Part shown: in pieces, positions 7,637 through 13,793 of the stretch
Position numbering within the stretch: position 1 is the stretch's first letter
Layout: the number at the start of each line of letters is the position of its first letter
Origin: JBHHZI01 sp046757965
Lineage (GTDB): Bacteria; Acidobacteriota; Polarisedimenticolia; SMYD01
Reading direction: 5' to 3'
Length of the DNA stretch: 13,793 bases
NCBI GenBank assembly: GCA_046757965.1
Contig: JBHHZI010000087.1
Coordinates: 1-13,793 of the forward strand
Program-made: the position numbers and the translations under genes
Notes under the pieces: generated by a model
The model's database searches: none
The model's input: the letters and a program-made list of their open reading frames with translations, nothing else
Told to the model about the DNA's origin: nothing

Positions 7637-9841
7637 ATGCCGTCCGGACCCCGCCGCCTTTCGAGACAGCCTGCGCCGACCGAGACCATCGAGGCGTGTG
7701 TCGACCGCATCGTCTTCGCCAGCGAGACCGGCACCTGGAGCGTGGTGACGCTCGAGTTGCCGTCCAGCCAGAAAAGGGTGACGGCGGTGGGTCATCTCGC
7801 CGGCGTGCACTCCGGCGAACGACTGAAGCTGACGGGCGCCTGGGTCGATGACCCGCGCTGGGGCCGTCAGTTCGCGGTGCGGTCGTACGTGAGCTTGCTG
7901 CCGGCGACGCTGTCGGGAATCGAGCGGTATCTGGGGTCGGGTCTCGTGCCGGGCGTCGGCCCGGTGACCGCGCGACGCCTGGTGAAACGGTTCGGGCTCA
8001 AGACCCTGGACGTCCTCGACTCCCATCCGGATCGCCTCATCGAGGTGCCGGGGATCGGTCTCGAGCGCAGTCAGCGCCTCCAGGCCGCGTGGGCCCGCCA
8101 GCGGCATGTGCGCGATGTCATGGTCTTTCTCCAGGGCCACGGGCTCTCTCCACGCCTCGCCGGCCAGATCGTGAAACGTTACGGCGAGGCCGCCATGGCG
8201 CAGGTCCGGGAACACCCCTATCGCCTCGCCCGGGATATCCGCGGAATCGGTTTCGTCGCGGCGGATCGACTCGCCGCCCGGCTCGGCATCGCCAGGAACT
8301 CGCCGGCGCGGGCCCAGGCGGCGGTGGAGTACGTCGTCGAGGAGAACGCCGGCGAGGGGCACGTCTTCGTCCCTCGCGAAGATCTCATCGCGATGACCGA
8401 CCGCCTCCTGCAACTCGAACCGGACCCGTCGCCGGTCCCGGCAGCCATCGACCGGCTGGCGGAGCGCGGCAGGATCATCGTCGATGACGGCGCCATCTAC
8501 GGCGCGGCTCTTCATGCGGCCGAGACCGGCGTCGCGCGACAGATCTCCCGGCTGCTTGCGGCGCCGGATGCCGGCCCCCTCATCGACATTCCCGTCGCCG
8601 TCAGGTGGTTCGAGGAACAGGAAGGGATGACCCTGGCCCCGCTGCAGAGGGAGGCCGTGCGCCAGGCTCTCTCCTCCAAGGTCCTGGTGGTCACCGGCGG
8701 ACCTGGCACCGGGAAGACGACACTGGTCCGCGCGGTGATCCGCATCCTCGAGGCCAAGAGAGCGCGCATCCAGCTGACCGCGCCGACCGGCCGGGCCGCG
8801 AAACGCCTGTCGGAGGCGACCTCCCGGCCCGCGCGCACGCTCCATCGTCTGCTGGAATTCGATCCCCGGCGTCGCCGGTTCACGAAGGACGCCGACCACC
8901 CCGTCGCCGCTGACGTGATGGTCGTCGACGAGACATCGATGGTCGACCTGCCCCTGGCGCACAGCTTGCTCGCGGCGTTGCCGCGCGCCTGCCGGCTGAT
9001 CCTGGTCGGTGACACCGATCAACTGCCGTCAGTCGGCCCGGGCGTGTTTCTCGCCGACCTGATCGCCTCCGGCGCCGTCGCTGTGGTCCGGCTATCGGAG
9101 ATCTTCCGCCAGGCCCGCGCCTCGCGCATCGTGTCCACCGCCCACGGGATGAGGGACGGTCATCTGCCGCCGATGGAGTCCGTCGAGGACGGAGACTTCT
9201 TCTTCATCCATCGGGAGGAGCCGGACGCCATCGCCGAGATCGTGTGCGATCTGGTGGCACGCCGGATCCCGGACCGGTTCGGTCTGCACCCCGTCGACGA
9301 CGTCCAGGTCCTGACACCGATGAACCGCGGGCTTCTCGGCACCCTGAGTCTCAACCAGAAACTCCAGGAGCGGCTCAACCCGGCCAGCGGGACCACCCGG
9401 AACATGCGGGGGATCCGGCGCGGCGACAAGGTGATGCAGATTCGCAACAACTACGACCTGGATCTGTTCAACGGCGACCTCGGCCGCGTCACCGCCATCG
9501 ATCCCGCCACCGGAGAGATCGAGGTGCTTCACGACGGTCGTCTCGTCACCCACGCGGGTGCAAAGCTGGACGAGCTGGTCCTCGCCTATGCCTGCTCCAT
9601 TCACAAGGCGCAGGGCAACGAGTACCCCGCGGTGGTGATCCCCCTTCACACACAGCATGCGGTGATGCTGCGGCGCAATCTCCTCTACACCGCCATCACC
9701 CGGGGACGACAACTCGTGGTCCTGGTGGGCAGCCGGCGCGCCGTCGCCATGGCCGTCCGGAACACGCGCGTCCAGGTCCGCCACACGCGACTCGAGCGGC
9801 GCCTGCGGCGCATCGCGCGCCCCGGTGAGGCCGCCGGCTGA
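7637..9841 (+). CDS. recD2: RecD2-type ATP-dependent 5'-3' DNA helicase (RecD-like, without RecBC)
   Basis: 734 residues. RecD2 is a superfamily 1B helicase found in bacteria with or without RecBC, linked to DNA repair and replication-fork stability. An OB-like N-terminal region is followed by helix-hairpin-helix motifs (VPGVGPVTARRL from V104; VPGIGLERSQRL from V137; IRGIGFVAADRL from I201) that distinguish RecD2 from the RecBCD subunit. Helicase motifs are Walker A GGPGTGKTT (354-362), Walker B VVDETSMVD (429-437), motif III GDTDQLPSVGPG (458-469) and motif VI YTAITRGR (684-691), with the late CSIHKAQGNEYP. The C-terminus is Arg-rich. The frame is open from 7493, but those extra residues lie inside queF and are Ser/Pro/Arg-rich shadow sequence, so the ATG at 7637 is preferred. 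With only 4 bp between genes, expression probably depends on the queF transcript. Confidence 0.95.
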   Translation: MPSGPRRLSRQPAPTETIEACVDRIVFASETGTWSVVTLELPSSQKRVTAVGHLAGVHSGERLKLTGAWVDDPRWGRQFAVRSYVSLLPATLSGIERYLGSGLVPGVGPVTARRLVKRFGLKTLDVLDSHPDRLIEVPGIGLERSQRLQAAWARQRHVRDVMVFLQGHGLSPRLAGQIVKRYGEAAMAQVREHPYRLARDIRGIGFVAADRLAARLGIARNSPARAQAAVEYVVEENAGEGHVFVPREDLIAMTDRLLQLEPDPSPVPAAIDRLAERGRIIVDDGAIYGAALHAAETGVARQISRLLAAPDAGPLIDIPVAVRWFEEQEGMTLAPLQREAVRQALSSKVLVVTGGPGTGKTTLVRAVIRILEAKRARIQLTAPTGRAAKRLSEATSRPARTLHRLLEFDPRRRRFTKDADHPVAADVMVVDETSMVDLPLAHSLLAALPRACRLILVGDTDQLPSVGPGVFLADLIASGAVAVVRLSEIFRQARASRIVSTAHGMRDGHLPPMESVEDGDFFFIHREEPDAIAEIVCDLVARRIPDRFGLHPVDDVQVLTPMNRGLLGTLSLNQKLQERLNPASGTTRNMRGIRRGDKVMQIRNNYDLDLFNGDLGRVTAIDPATGEIEVLHDGRLVTHAGAKLDELVLAYACSIHKAQGNEYPAVVIPLHTQHAVMLRRNLLYTAITRGRQLVVLVGSRRAVAMAVRNTRVQVRHTRLERRLRRIARPGEAAG

Positions 9842-9859
9842 ACCGGGCCCGACCCCGGT
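9842..9859. terminator. Hairpin filling the gap between the convergent recD2 and SYLF genes
   Basis: ACCGGG (9842-9847) and CCCGGT (9854-9859) form a 6-bp stem with a 6-nt loop. It starts at the base after the recD2 stop and sits 4 bp from the SYLF stop, inside a 22-bp convergent gap. There is no T-run on either side. Position favours a compact bidirectional terminator or 3'-end stabiliser. Confidence 0.4.
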
Positions 9860-9863
9860 CGGC

Positions 9864-10550
9864 TCAGGGCAGAACGGCGAGAAACGCCCGCGCGTCCTCG
9901 GTCATCTGGGGAACCTGATGAGAGAACAGGATCACCTCGGCCGGGATGCGCTTCCCGTAATACTTGGCGATCATCTTGTCGGATGACCCGAGGCGGGCTC
10001 CTGACAGGGACAGGCCGCCGAACAGACCCTTGGCACGCGCGTAGGAATAGACACCCGCCCGCAAGGTGATATCCGTCAACCCCTGGGCGGTGCGTCCCAC
10101 CGGCCCGGCGGCCGCGCTGGCGTCGGCTCCCAGGGTGAACTCGCTCTTCACCAGCGCCTTCGCGCCGCGCCGGGTCATCACGAACAGCACCACGTCCGTG
10201 GCCTGGGCACCGATCTGGAGTCCGAAGCTCCCCCCGGTCAGGTGCAGGAACGAGGGAGGAGACCACGTGCCGCTCTCGTTGCGGCAACTGATCACGCCCC
10301 GCCCGTGACGGCCGCCCCAGATGAACGCCACCTTCACCACGCCGGGGATCACGGCGATGCATTCGGCCTTCTCCAGCAGTGCCTCCGGAACGCCGGCATC
10401 CGGCGCATTCATCAGTTCCTGGTAGACCGCCCGGGCGGCCTTCAGCTTCGCGGCCGGTCGCTTCGCCGCATGGGCCGGTACCGACATCGCACAGGCACCG
10501 GCCAGCATGACCGTCACGGTGAGAAAGCGGGCTCGCATCTTGGGTACCAT
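9864..10550 (-). CDS. Secreted SYLF-domain (Ysc84-like, lipid-binding) protein
   Basis: 228 residues from the ATG at 10550. A Sec signal peptide (basic MVPKMRAR, hydrophobic core, AHA cleavage after residue 28) directs it to the periplasm. The mature part is a SYLF domain: CIAVIPGVVKVAFIWGGRHGRG, then WSPPSFLHLTGGSFGLQIGAQATDVV, then a TLGADASAAAGPVGR stretch. In eukaryotes this domain binds phosphoinositides; in bacteria it occurs in many small exported proteins of unknown role. The start is fixed by AAGGAGG (10557-10563), 6 nt before the ATG and the best ribosome binding site in the window; the in-frame ATG at 10538 lacks this spacing. The gene lies 126 bp after the RCK-DHH gene and may be read from its own promoter or from that operon. 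Confidence 0.9.
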   Translation of the reverse strand: MVPKMRARFLTVTVMLAGACAMSVPAHAAKRPAAKLKAARAVYQELMNAPDAGVPEALLEKAECIAVIPGVVKVAFIWGGRHGRGVISCRNESGTWSPPSFLHLTGGSFGLQIGAQATDVVLFVMTRRGAKALVKSEFTLGADASAAAGPVGRTAQGLTDITLRAGVYSYARAKGLFGGLSLSGARLGSSDKMIAKYYGKRIPAEVILFSHQVPQMTEDARAFLAVLP

Positions 10551-10556
10551 GGGTTG

Positions 10557-10631
10557 CCTCCTTGACGCCCTCGGGGTGAGCGGGCGGAACGGCAAGGCTG
10601 AAGATGGCACTCGCGTCACCGCGGCGTCAAG
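10557..10631 (-). promoter_or_regulatory. Leader of the SYLF gene: promoter-like element, inverted repeat and strong RBS
   Basis: On the minus strand, TTGACG (10630-10625) with an 18-bp spacer and CATCTT (10606-10601; 3 of 6) forms a possible promoter. CTTGACGCC (10631-10623) and its exact complement GGCGTCAAG (10569-10561) make a 9-bp inverted repeat 53 bp apart. The second arm shares three bases with the AAGGAGG ribosome binding site. TGACGC occurs again at 10618-10613, 11 bp from the first copy, about one helical turn. The repeat and RBS are seen directly; promoter activity and regulation are inferred. Confidence 0.4.
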
Positions 10632-10676
10632 ACACGGACCCGCACACTCGACACTTGAAGGCGGACCCGCGACAGG

Positions 10677-12071
10677 TCAGCCGAGCGCCTCGCGCATCTT
10701 CCGGTAGACCGCGTTCGCCACCTTGCCGTTGCGGTCAGGCGCACCGAACGCCTCGGTGAACCGGTCGAGAGGGATCAAGGCCTTGGCCGCGCTTCGATGT
10801 CCCCCGGCGTTGCCGATCGGACCGAAGGCGGTCTTCACCACGTCCCCGGCCGACTTCTGATAGCCCAGATTGCGCAAGGAGAGTGTGACCTGTTCCCCGA
10901 CCTGCCCCGAGATCGCGCACCACCGCACGTCATCGAGCTGGAGAAAGAAGTCGGCAAGCGCCGGCGCGAGATCGTCCCGAGGAATCTCGCCGAGGTGGGA
11001 GTAGAGGAATCCTTCCTCGAAGATATGTTGCTGCCGGACGCGGTCGATGAAGGCCAGCCGCTCCATGGTGATGCCCCGGCCCTCGATCTTCCTGAGAATG
11101 TTGAGATCCGCCTTGGTGTACAGATAGGCGAACGACCGCAGATCCGCCGGGTGCACACCGCGCTCCAGGAACAGCGTGTCCGTCTTGATCGCGTACAGCA
11201 TCGCGGTGGCCACCCGCTCCGAGATCGGTTTCCCCGCCGCCAGCAAGTGCGCGTGCAGCAGAGTGGACGTCGCTCCGACCTCCGGCCGGATCTCCGAGAA
11301 TCGCGCCGTGTACCCCTTCTGCGGCGGATGATGGTCGAGAACCAGGTCGACCTCGCGGAACCGGTCTCCCCAGTAATGGGGCTGGATATCGAGGACCGCG
11401 ATGCGATCGAATCGTCGCGCGTCGTCATCACGGAGGTCCTTCACCGTGATCCCGAGCATCCGGCACATGCGGAGGTTTTCCGGCCGCGTCACCGGCGCGA
11501 ACGACCCGATGACCGCTGTCTGGCGATTCCGCCCCAGAACCGTTCTCAGGGCCAGCGCCGACGCCAGGGAATCCGGATCGGGATCGTCGTGCAGCAGGAT
11601 GAGAACCCGCTCGGCCTTCTCGAAATCCTCCCGGTAGCGCCGGACGAGACGCCGGGTGGTGGCGTATTCCAGTTCCACGAGCAGACGATCCTCGACCAGT
11701 TCCCGGACGCGGACCACCTTCACGCTGGGGAACTCCTCGCAGAAACTGGCGACATCGATACCGGAATCCTCCTTGATCACCACCACGATGGGCGCCTCGC
11801 CGACTCTCCGGTAGATCTGCGTGATCACCGTCCGGATGGCGCCGCGGTCGGAAAGATCGACGATGATGCGGGACGATTCATTCAGACCGGCGCGGTTGTA
11901 CAGGCGCGTGGAGTCCAGCCGGCCGGAGATCGACTTCCAGCCGCGCCGGGTGAGCGACCGGGCCAGGTTGCGCTTCGAGGTGGCGAAGACCGCGGGATCC
12001 TCCCCGCCCGCCAGGCTGCTGCCCAGCACCTGAGGGAGCAGGTCATCGTCGAGGAAGAGAATCGTGTTCAC
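10677..12071 (-). CDS. DHH/DHHA1 phosphoesterase with N-terminal RCK (TrkA-N)-like domain
   Basis: 464 residues, GTG start. Residues 1-140 resemble an RCK/TrkA-N Rossmann domain (opening strand ILFLDDD; later VVVIKEDSG and VVRVRELVEDRLL), but the glycine-rich GxGxxG loop is absent. Residues 155-300 are a DHH phosphoesterase with metal ligands H161, D165 and D167 (HDDPDPDS), D228 (VLDIQPH), D246-H247-H248 (LDHHP) and D298 (KTDT). The C-terminus is DHHA1 with GGHRSAA (423-429). DHH/DHHA1 enzymes cleave short oligonucleotides, pAp or cyclic dinucleotides (NrnA, GdpP); the substrate here cannot be told. RCK domains usually sense NAD(H), ATP or c-di-AMP in K+ transport. The GTG overlaps the stop of the PDZ-thioredoxin gene (GTGA, 12068-12071). 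No transmembrane segment is seen. The gene ends 126 bp before the SYLF gene. Confidence 0.9.
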   Translation of the reverse strand: MNTILFLDDDLLPQVLGSSLAGGEDPAVFATSKRNLARSLTRRGWKSISGRLDSTRLYNRAGLNESSRIIVDLSDRGAIRTVITQIYRRVGEAPIVVVIKEDSGIDVASFCEEFPSVKVVRVRELVEDRLLVELEYATTRRLVRRYREDFEKAERVLILLHDDPDPDSLASALALRTVLGRNRQTAVIGSFAPVTRPENLRMCRMLGITVKDLRDDDARRFDRIAVLDIQPHYWGDRFREVDLVLDHHPPQKGYTARFSEIRPEVGATSTLLHAHLLAAGKPISERVATAMLYAIKTDTLFLERGVHPADLRSFAYLYTKADLNILRKIEGRGITMERLAFIDRVRQQHIFEEGFLYSHLGEIPRDDLAPALADFFLQLDDVRWCAISGQVGEQVTLSLRNLGYQKSAGDVVKTAFGPIGNAGGHRSAAKALIPLDRFTEAFGAPDRNGKVANAVYRKMREALG

Positions 12072-12967
12072 GGGCGGCCCGGATGCGGACGGCCCAGCAT
12101 GGTCTCGATGGCCCGCGCCAGAGGCTCACCGTGGAGATCGACGCCGACGACCGTGCCGTCGGCATCGATCAGGACGCTCAGCGGGATCCCGGTCCGATGC
12201 ACGCCATAGGCCTGCAGCGCCGGGTCACGGAGATCGCCGATCAACTGGGGATAGGTGATGCCGTGGTCGGTGACGTAGCGGATCGGTGCGGCCGGACGCT
12301 GGTCCAGAGAGATGCCGACCATCTGGACCTCATCCCCGAAGACCCGGTGGATGATCGCCAGCGCCGGCGTCTCGGAGCGGCATGGTCCACACCACGTGGC
12401 CCAGAAGTCGAGATAGATCGGTTTGCCGGCGAGGTCTTCGAGGGTCAATTCTCCCCCACCCAGCCGGGGCAGGGTGAAGTTGATGAAGTGGTCGCCCACC
12501 GCGACGCCGGCCCGCCGGAGCACTTCCGGGCGACCGGTGGAGTGTGGCCCCGGGATCGGGGGTCGTGTTCCCGGAGGCCCCGTCAGGCTAAGGGCGGCAC
12601 GAGGTGAGGGTGCCGGGCCGACGCCTTCCGGTCGCCGGAGCAGGATCTCCTGCCTCCCGCCCCGCTCCCGGGCCAGGACCAGCCGGATGGCGTCGCCTCG
12701 AGGTGTCAGGAGGCGGGCAAGAATCTGCTCGGGATCGTCGGATGAGGTGTCCACGCCATCCACCCCCACGATGCGGTCGCCCTTGCGGACGCCCGCCGCG
12801 AAGGCCGGCGAATCCGGCGCCAGCCCGGTCACCACCACGGCCCCGGCCTCCCGGGTCAGTGTCAGGCCCAGGAGATCGGCAGCCTGGTGTGACAGGTCCA
12901 CCGCGGCGGTGAACGTGACGGCGCAGAACAGACCGAGGACCGGATAGAGCACGGAGGTTCGTCTCAT
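12068..12967 (-). CDS. Exported PDZ-thioredoxin (TlpA-like) fusion protein
   Basis: 299 residues from the ATG at 12967. MRRTSVLYPVLGLFCAVTFTAA is an export signal or N-terminal anchor. Residues about 30-110 form a PDZ-like domain (LAPDSPAFAAGVRKGDRIVGVDG), as in periplasmic proteases. A Pro-rich linker (about 112-150) leads to a TlpA/ResA-type thioredoxin domain with active site WCGPC (C193, C196) and the cis-Pro region TGIPLSVLIDADG. TlpA-like proteins reduce disulfides in the periplasm, for example in cytochrome maturation; the PDZ part may recruit a client protein (inference). An upstream in-frame start at 13021 would put 18 polar residues before the signal, so 12967 is preferred. No SD is seen. 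The gene overlaps the RCK-DHH gene downstream by 4 bp. Confidence 0.9.
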   Translation of the reverse strand: MRRTSVLYPVLGLFCAVTFTAAVDLSHQAADLLGLTLTREAGAVVVTGLAPDSPAFAAGVRKGDRIVGVDGVDTSSDDPEQILARLLTPRGDAIRLVLARERGGRQEILLRRPEGVGPAPSPRAALSLTGPPGTRPPIPGPHSTGRPEVLRRAGVAVGDHFINFTLPRLGGGELTLEDLAGKPIYLDFWATWCGPCRSETPALAIIHRVFGDEVQMVGISLDQRPAAPIRYVTDHGITYPQLIGDLRDPALQAYGVHRTGIPLSVLIDADGTVVGVDLHGEPLARAIETMLGRPHPGRP

Positions 12968-12974
12968 GGGAAAG

Positions 12975-12980
12975 ATTCCA
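12975..12980 (-). promoter_or_regulatory. -10-like hexamer 7 nt before the PDZ-thioredoxin ATG
   Basis: Read on the minus strand, TGGAAT (12980-12975) matches TATAAT at 4 of 6 positions and ends 7 nt before the ATG. No convincing -35 or SD is present. The same bases form an inverted repeat, TTCCA-TTC-TGGAA (12976-12988 on the plus strand). It lies in the 61-bp gap after the class IV enzyme gene. Confidence 0.25.
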
Positions 12981-13028
12981 TTCTGGAAAGGATGGCGCAA
13001 GTCTAACACAACGGGGGCCACGCATGGC

Positions 13029-13793
13029 TCACCCCGGGCCGCACTCTGCAGCCACGACGGAGTTGTAACTCTCCATGATGCATGAGGTTACGGAACCCTT
13101 CCGGGCCGAGGACAGAGCCCGCGACCCGATCCGGGCCAGCGGCAGGATGCCGGCGAGGGAATTGCTGACGAAGGCCTCGGCGGCGCGCTCGAGATCACCC
13201 GGAGCCAGTGTCCGCTCCTGGGCGGTCGCACCGACGGCCGGCGCCAGCTCGTCCAGCACCAGGTGCCGGATGATGCCAGGCAGACAGCCACTGTCCAGAT
13301 CCGGCGTCCAGATCACCCCGTCGACGACGAGGAACAGGTTCGAACGCGTCCCGCCCAGGAGTCGCCCCCGGCCTGTGGCGAGCAGCCCCTCGTCGTACCC
13401 GGCCGCGTGCGCGGCCCGCAGCACCCTCAGGGAGGCATCCACCGCCAGTGTCTTGTGACGACGTGCCGGCGCGGCCCGCGCGTCATCCCCCTCCGGCAGC
13501 GTGGCCGAGATCCCGGACCGCCGGGCGGCACCATCCGGGCCGCCGTACGGGGTCACCCTCACCCACAGGCGCGGCGGACCCGCCGGCGGCGCGGCGGGGT
13601 CTGCGTCCGGCGACGCATCACCGGCGGTCAACGTCACCCGCGCGCGCGCGCGGCCGGTGGACAGCCGGCCGGCGAGATCGGCGATTGCCGCCGCGACCTC
13701 GGCACGCCAGCCGGATCCCGGGGCCGGCAGGCCGAGTGTCCGGACCGAGGCGGCGAGGCGGTCCAGATGCGCCTCCAGCCGGAACGGCCTGCC
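13029..13793 (-). CDS. Class IV PLP enzyme, aminodeoxychorismate lyase / branched-chain aminotransferase type (5' partial)
   Basis: The frame is open to the right edge, so the N-terminus is missing; 254 residues are visible. The visible start reads GRPFRLEAHLDRLAASVRTLGLP, the usual class IV N-terminal helix. Then come RHKTL with the PLP lysine (codon 13452-13454), AGYDEGLLATGRGRLLGG, RSNLFLVVDGVIWTPDL, and the GCLPGIIRHLVLD turn. The end (GSVTSCIMESYNSVVAAEC) resembles PabC-like proteins. PabC splits aminodeoxychorismate into p-aminobenzoate and pyruvate for folate; IlvE and D-amino-acid aminotransferases share the fold, so the exact reaction is open. It may also be the C-terminal half of a PabB-PabC fusion. 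The Glu that normally pairs with the PLP ring nitrogen is Gly (13353-13355). A GTG at 13637 is internal, because conserved sequence continues upstream of it. Confidence 0.85.
   Translation of the reverse strand, partial: GRPFRLEAHLDRLAASVRTLGLPAPGSGWRAEVAAAIADLAGRLSTGRARARVTLTAGDASPDADPAAPPAGPPRLWVRVTPYGGPDGAARRSGISATLPEGDDARAAPARRHKTLAVDASLRVLRAAHAAGYDEGLLATGRGRLLGGTRSNLFLVVDGVIWTPDLDSGCLPGIIRHLVLDELAPAVGATAQERTLAPGDLERAAEAFVSNSLAGILPLARIGSRALSSARKGSVTSCIMESYNSVVAAECGPG

Noticed and set aside
7610..9022. 470-codon open frame on the minus strand, opposite recD2
   Set aside because: Antisense to conserved helicase motifs, no family pattern, and a composition typical of a high-GC shadow.
7637..9841. 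RecD2 as part of a defence or RecBCD system
   Set aside because: No nuclease, recB/recC or other defence gene is adjacent, and the helix-hairpin-helix architecture is that of stand-alone RecD2.
10797..12209. 470-codon open frame on the plus strand, opposite the RCK-DHH gene
   Set aside because: It lies antisense to a gene with clear DHH motifs, has no recognisable domain and is rich in Arg/Asp/Gly, as expected of a shadow frame in GC-rich DNA.
1..13793. CRISPR arrays, insertion sequences, attachment sites, tRNA or rRNA genes
   Set aside because: No regularly spaced repeats, transposase or integrase motifs, or tRNA-like sequences were seen on reading both strands; gaps are short and coding density is high.

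Overview
The window is GC-rich bacterial DNA, densely packed and apparently chromosomal, with about a dozen housekeeping-type genes. No transposase, CRISPR array, tRNA, rRNA or phage gene is visible. Sec signal peptides, a periplasmic-type thioredoxin and a SYLF protein suggest a diderm (Gram-negative-type) bacterium, probably an uncultured high-GC lineage; the sequence does not let me name a phylum. No stretch longer than 300 bases lacks a gene. The longest gap is the 182 bp between the divergent pntAA and MFS genes.

Layout. (1) Bases 1-2086 (+): the C-terminal part of a membrane protein with a probable extracytoplasmic domain overlaps by 4 bp a SpoIIE/RsbU-type PP2C phosphatase with a GAF-like N-terminus. 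(2) Bases 2109-5710 (-): an operon for three-subunit proton-translocating NAD(P) transhydrogenase (pntAA-pntAB-pntB, joined by 4-bp overlaps), followed by a DUF502 membrane protein. (3) Bases 5893-9841 (+): a UMF1/Atg22-like MFS transporter, then queF (preQ0 reductase), then recD2 (RecD-like 5'-3' helicase) 4 bp after queF. (4) Bases 9864-13793 (-), read right to left: a class IV PLP enzyme running off the right edge (PabC/branched-chain aminotransferase type), a PDZ-thioredoxin fusion, a DHH/DHHA1 phosphoesterase with an RCK (TrkA-N)-like N-terminal domain, and a secreted SYLF (Ysc84-like) protein.

How the genes may work together. The pnt genes make one enzyme that uses the proton gradient to drive NADPH formation. 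QueF consumes NADPH but belongs to another pathway, tRNA queuosine. The (-) cluster at the right couples a periplasmic PDZ-thioredoxin to an RCK-DHH phosphoesterase through a GTGA start/stop overlap; their shared role is unknown.

I find no clear new multi-gene system. The points most worth a second look are the RCK-DHH and PDZ-thioredoxin pair, a Glu-to-Gly change at the position that normally contacts the PLP ring nitrogen in the class IV enzyme, the membrane-protein/PP2C pair, and a recurring arrangement in which genes without a Shine-Dalgarno (SD) sequence have a -10-like hexamer exactly 7 nt before the ATG, which suggests leaderless transcripts.
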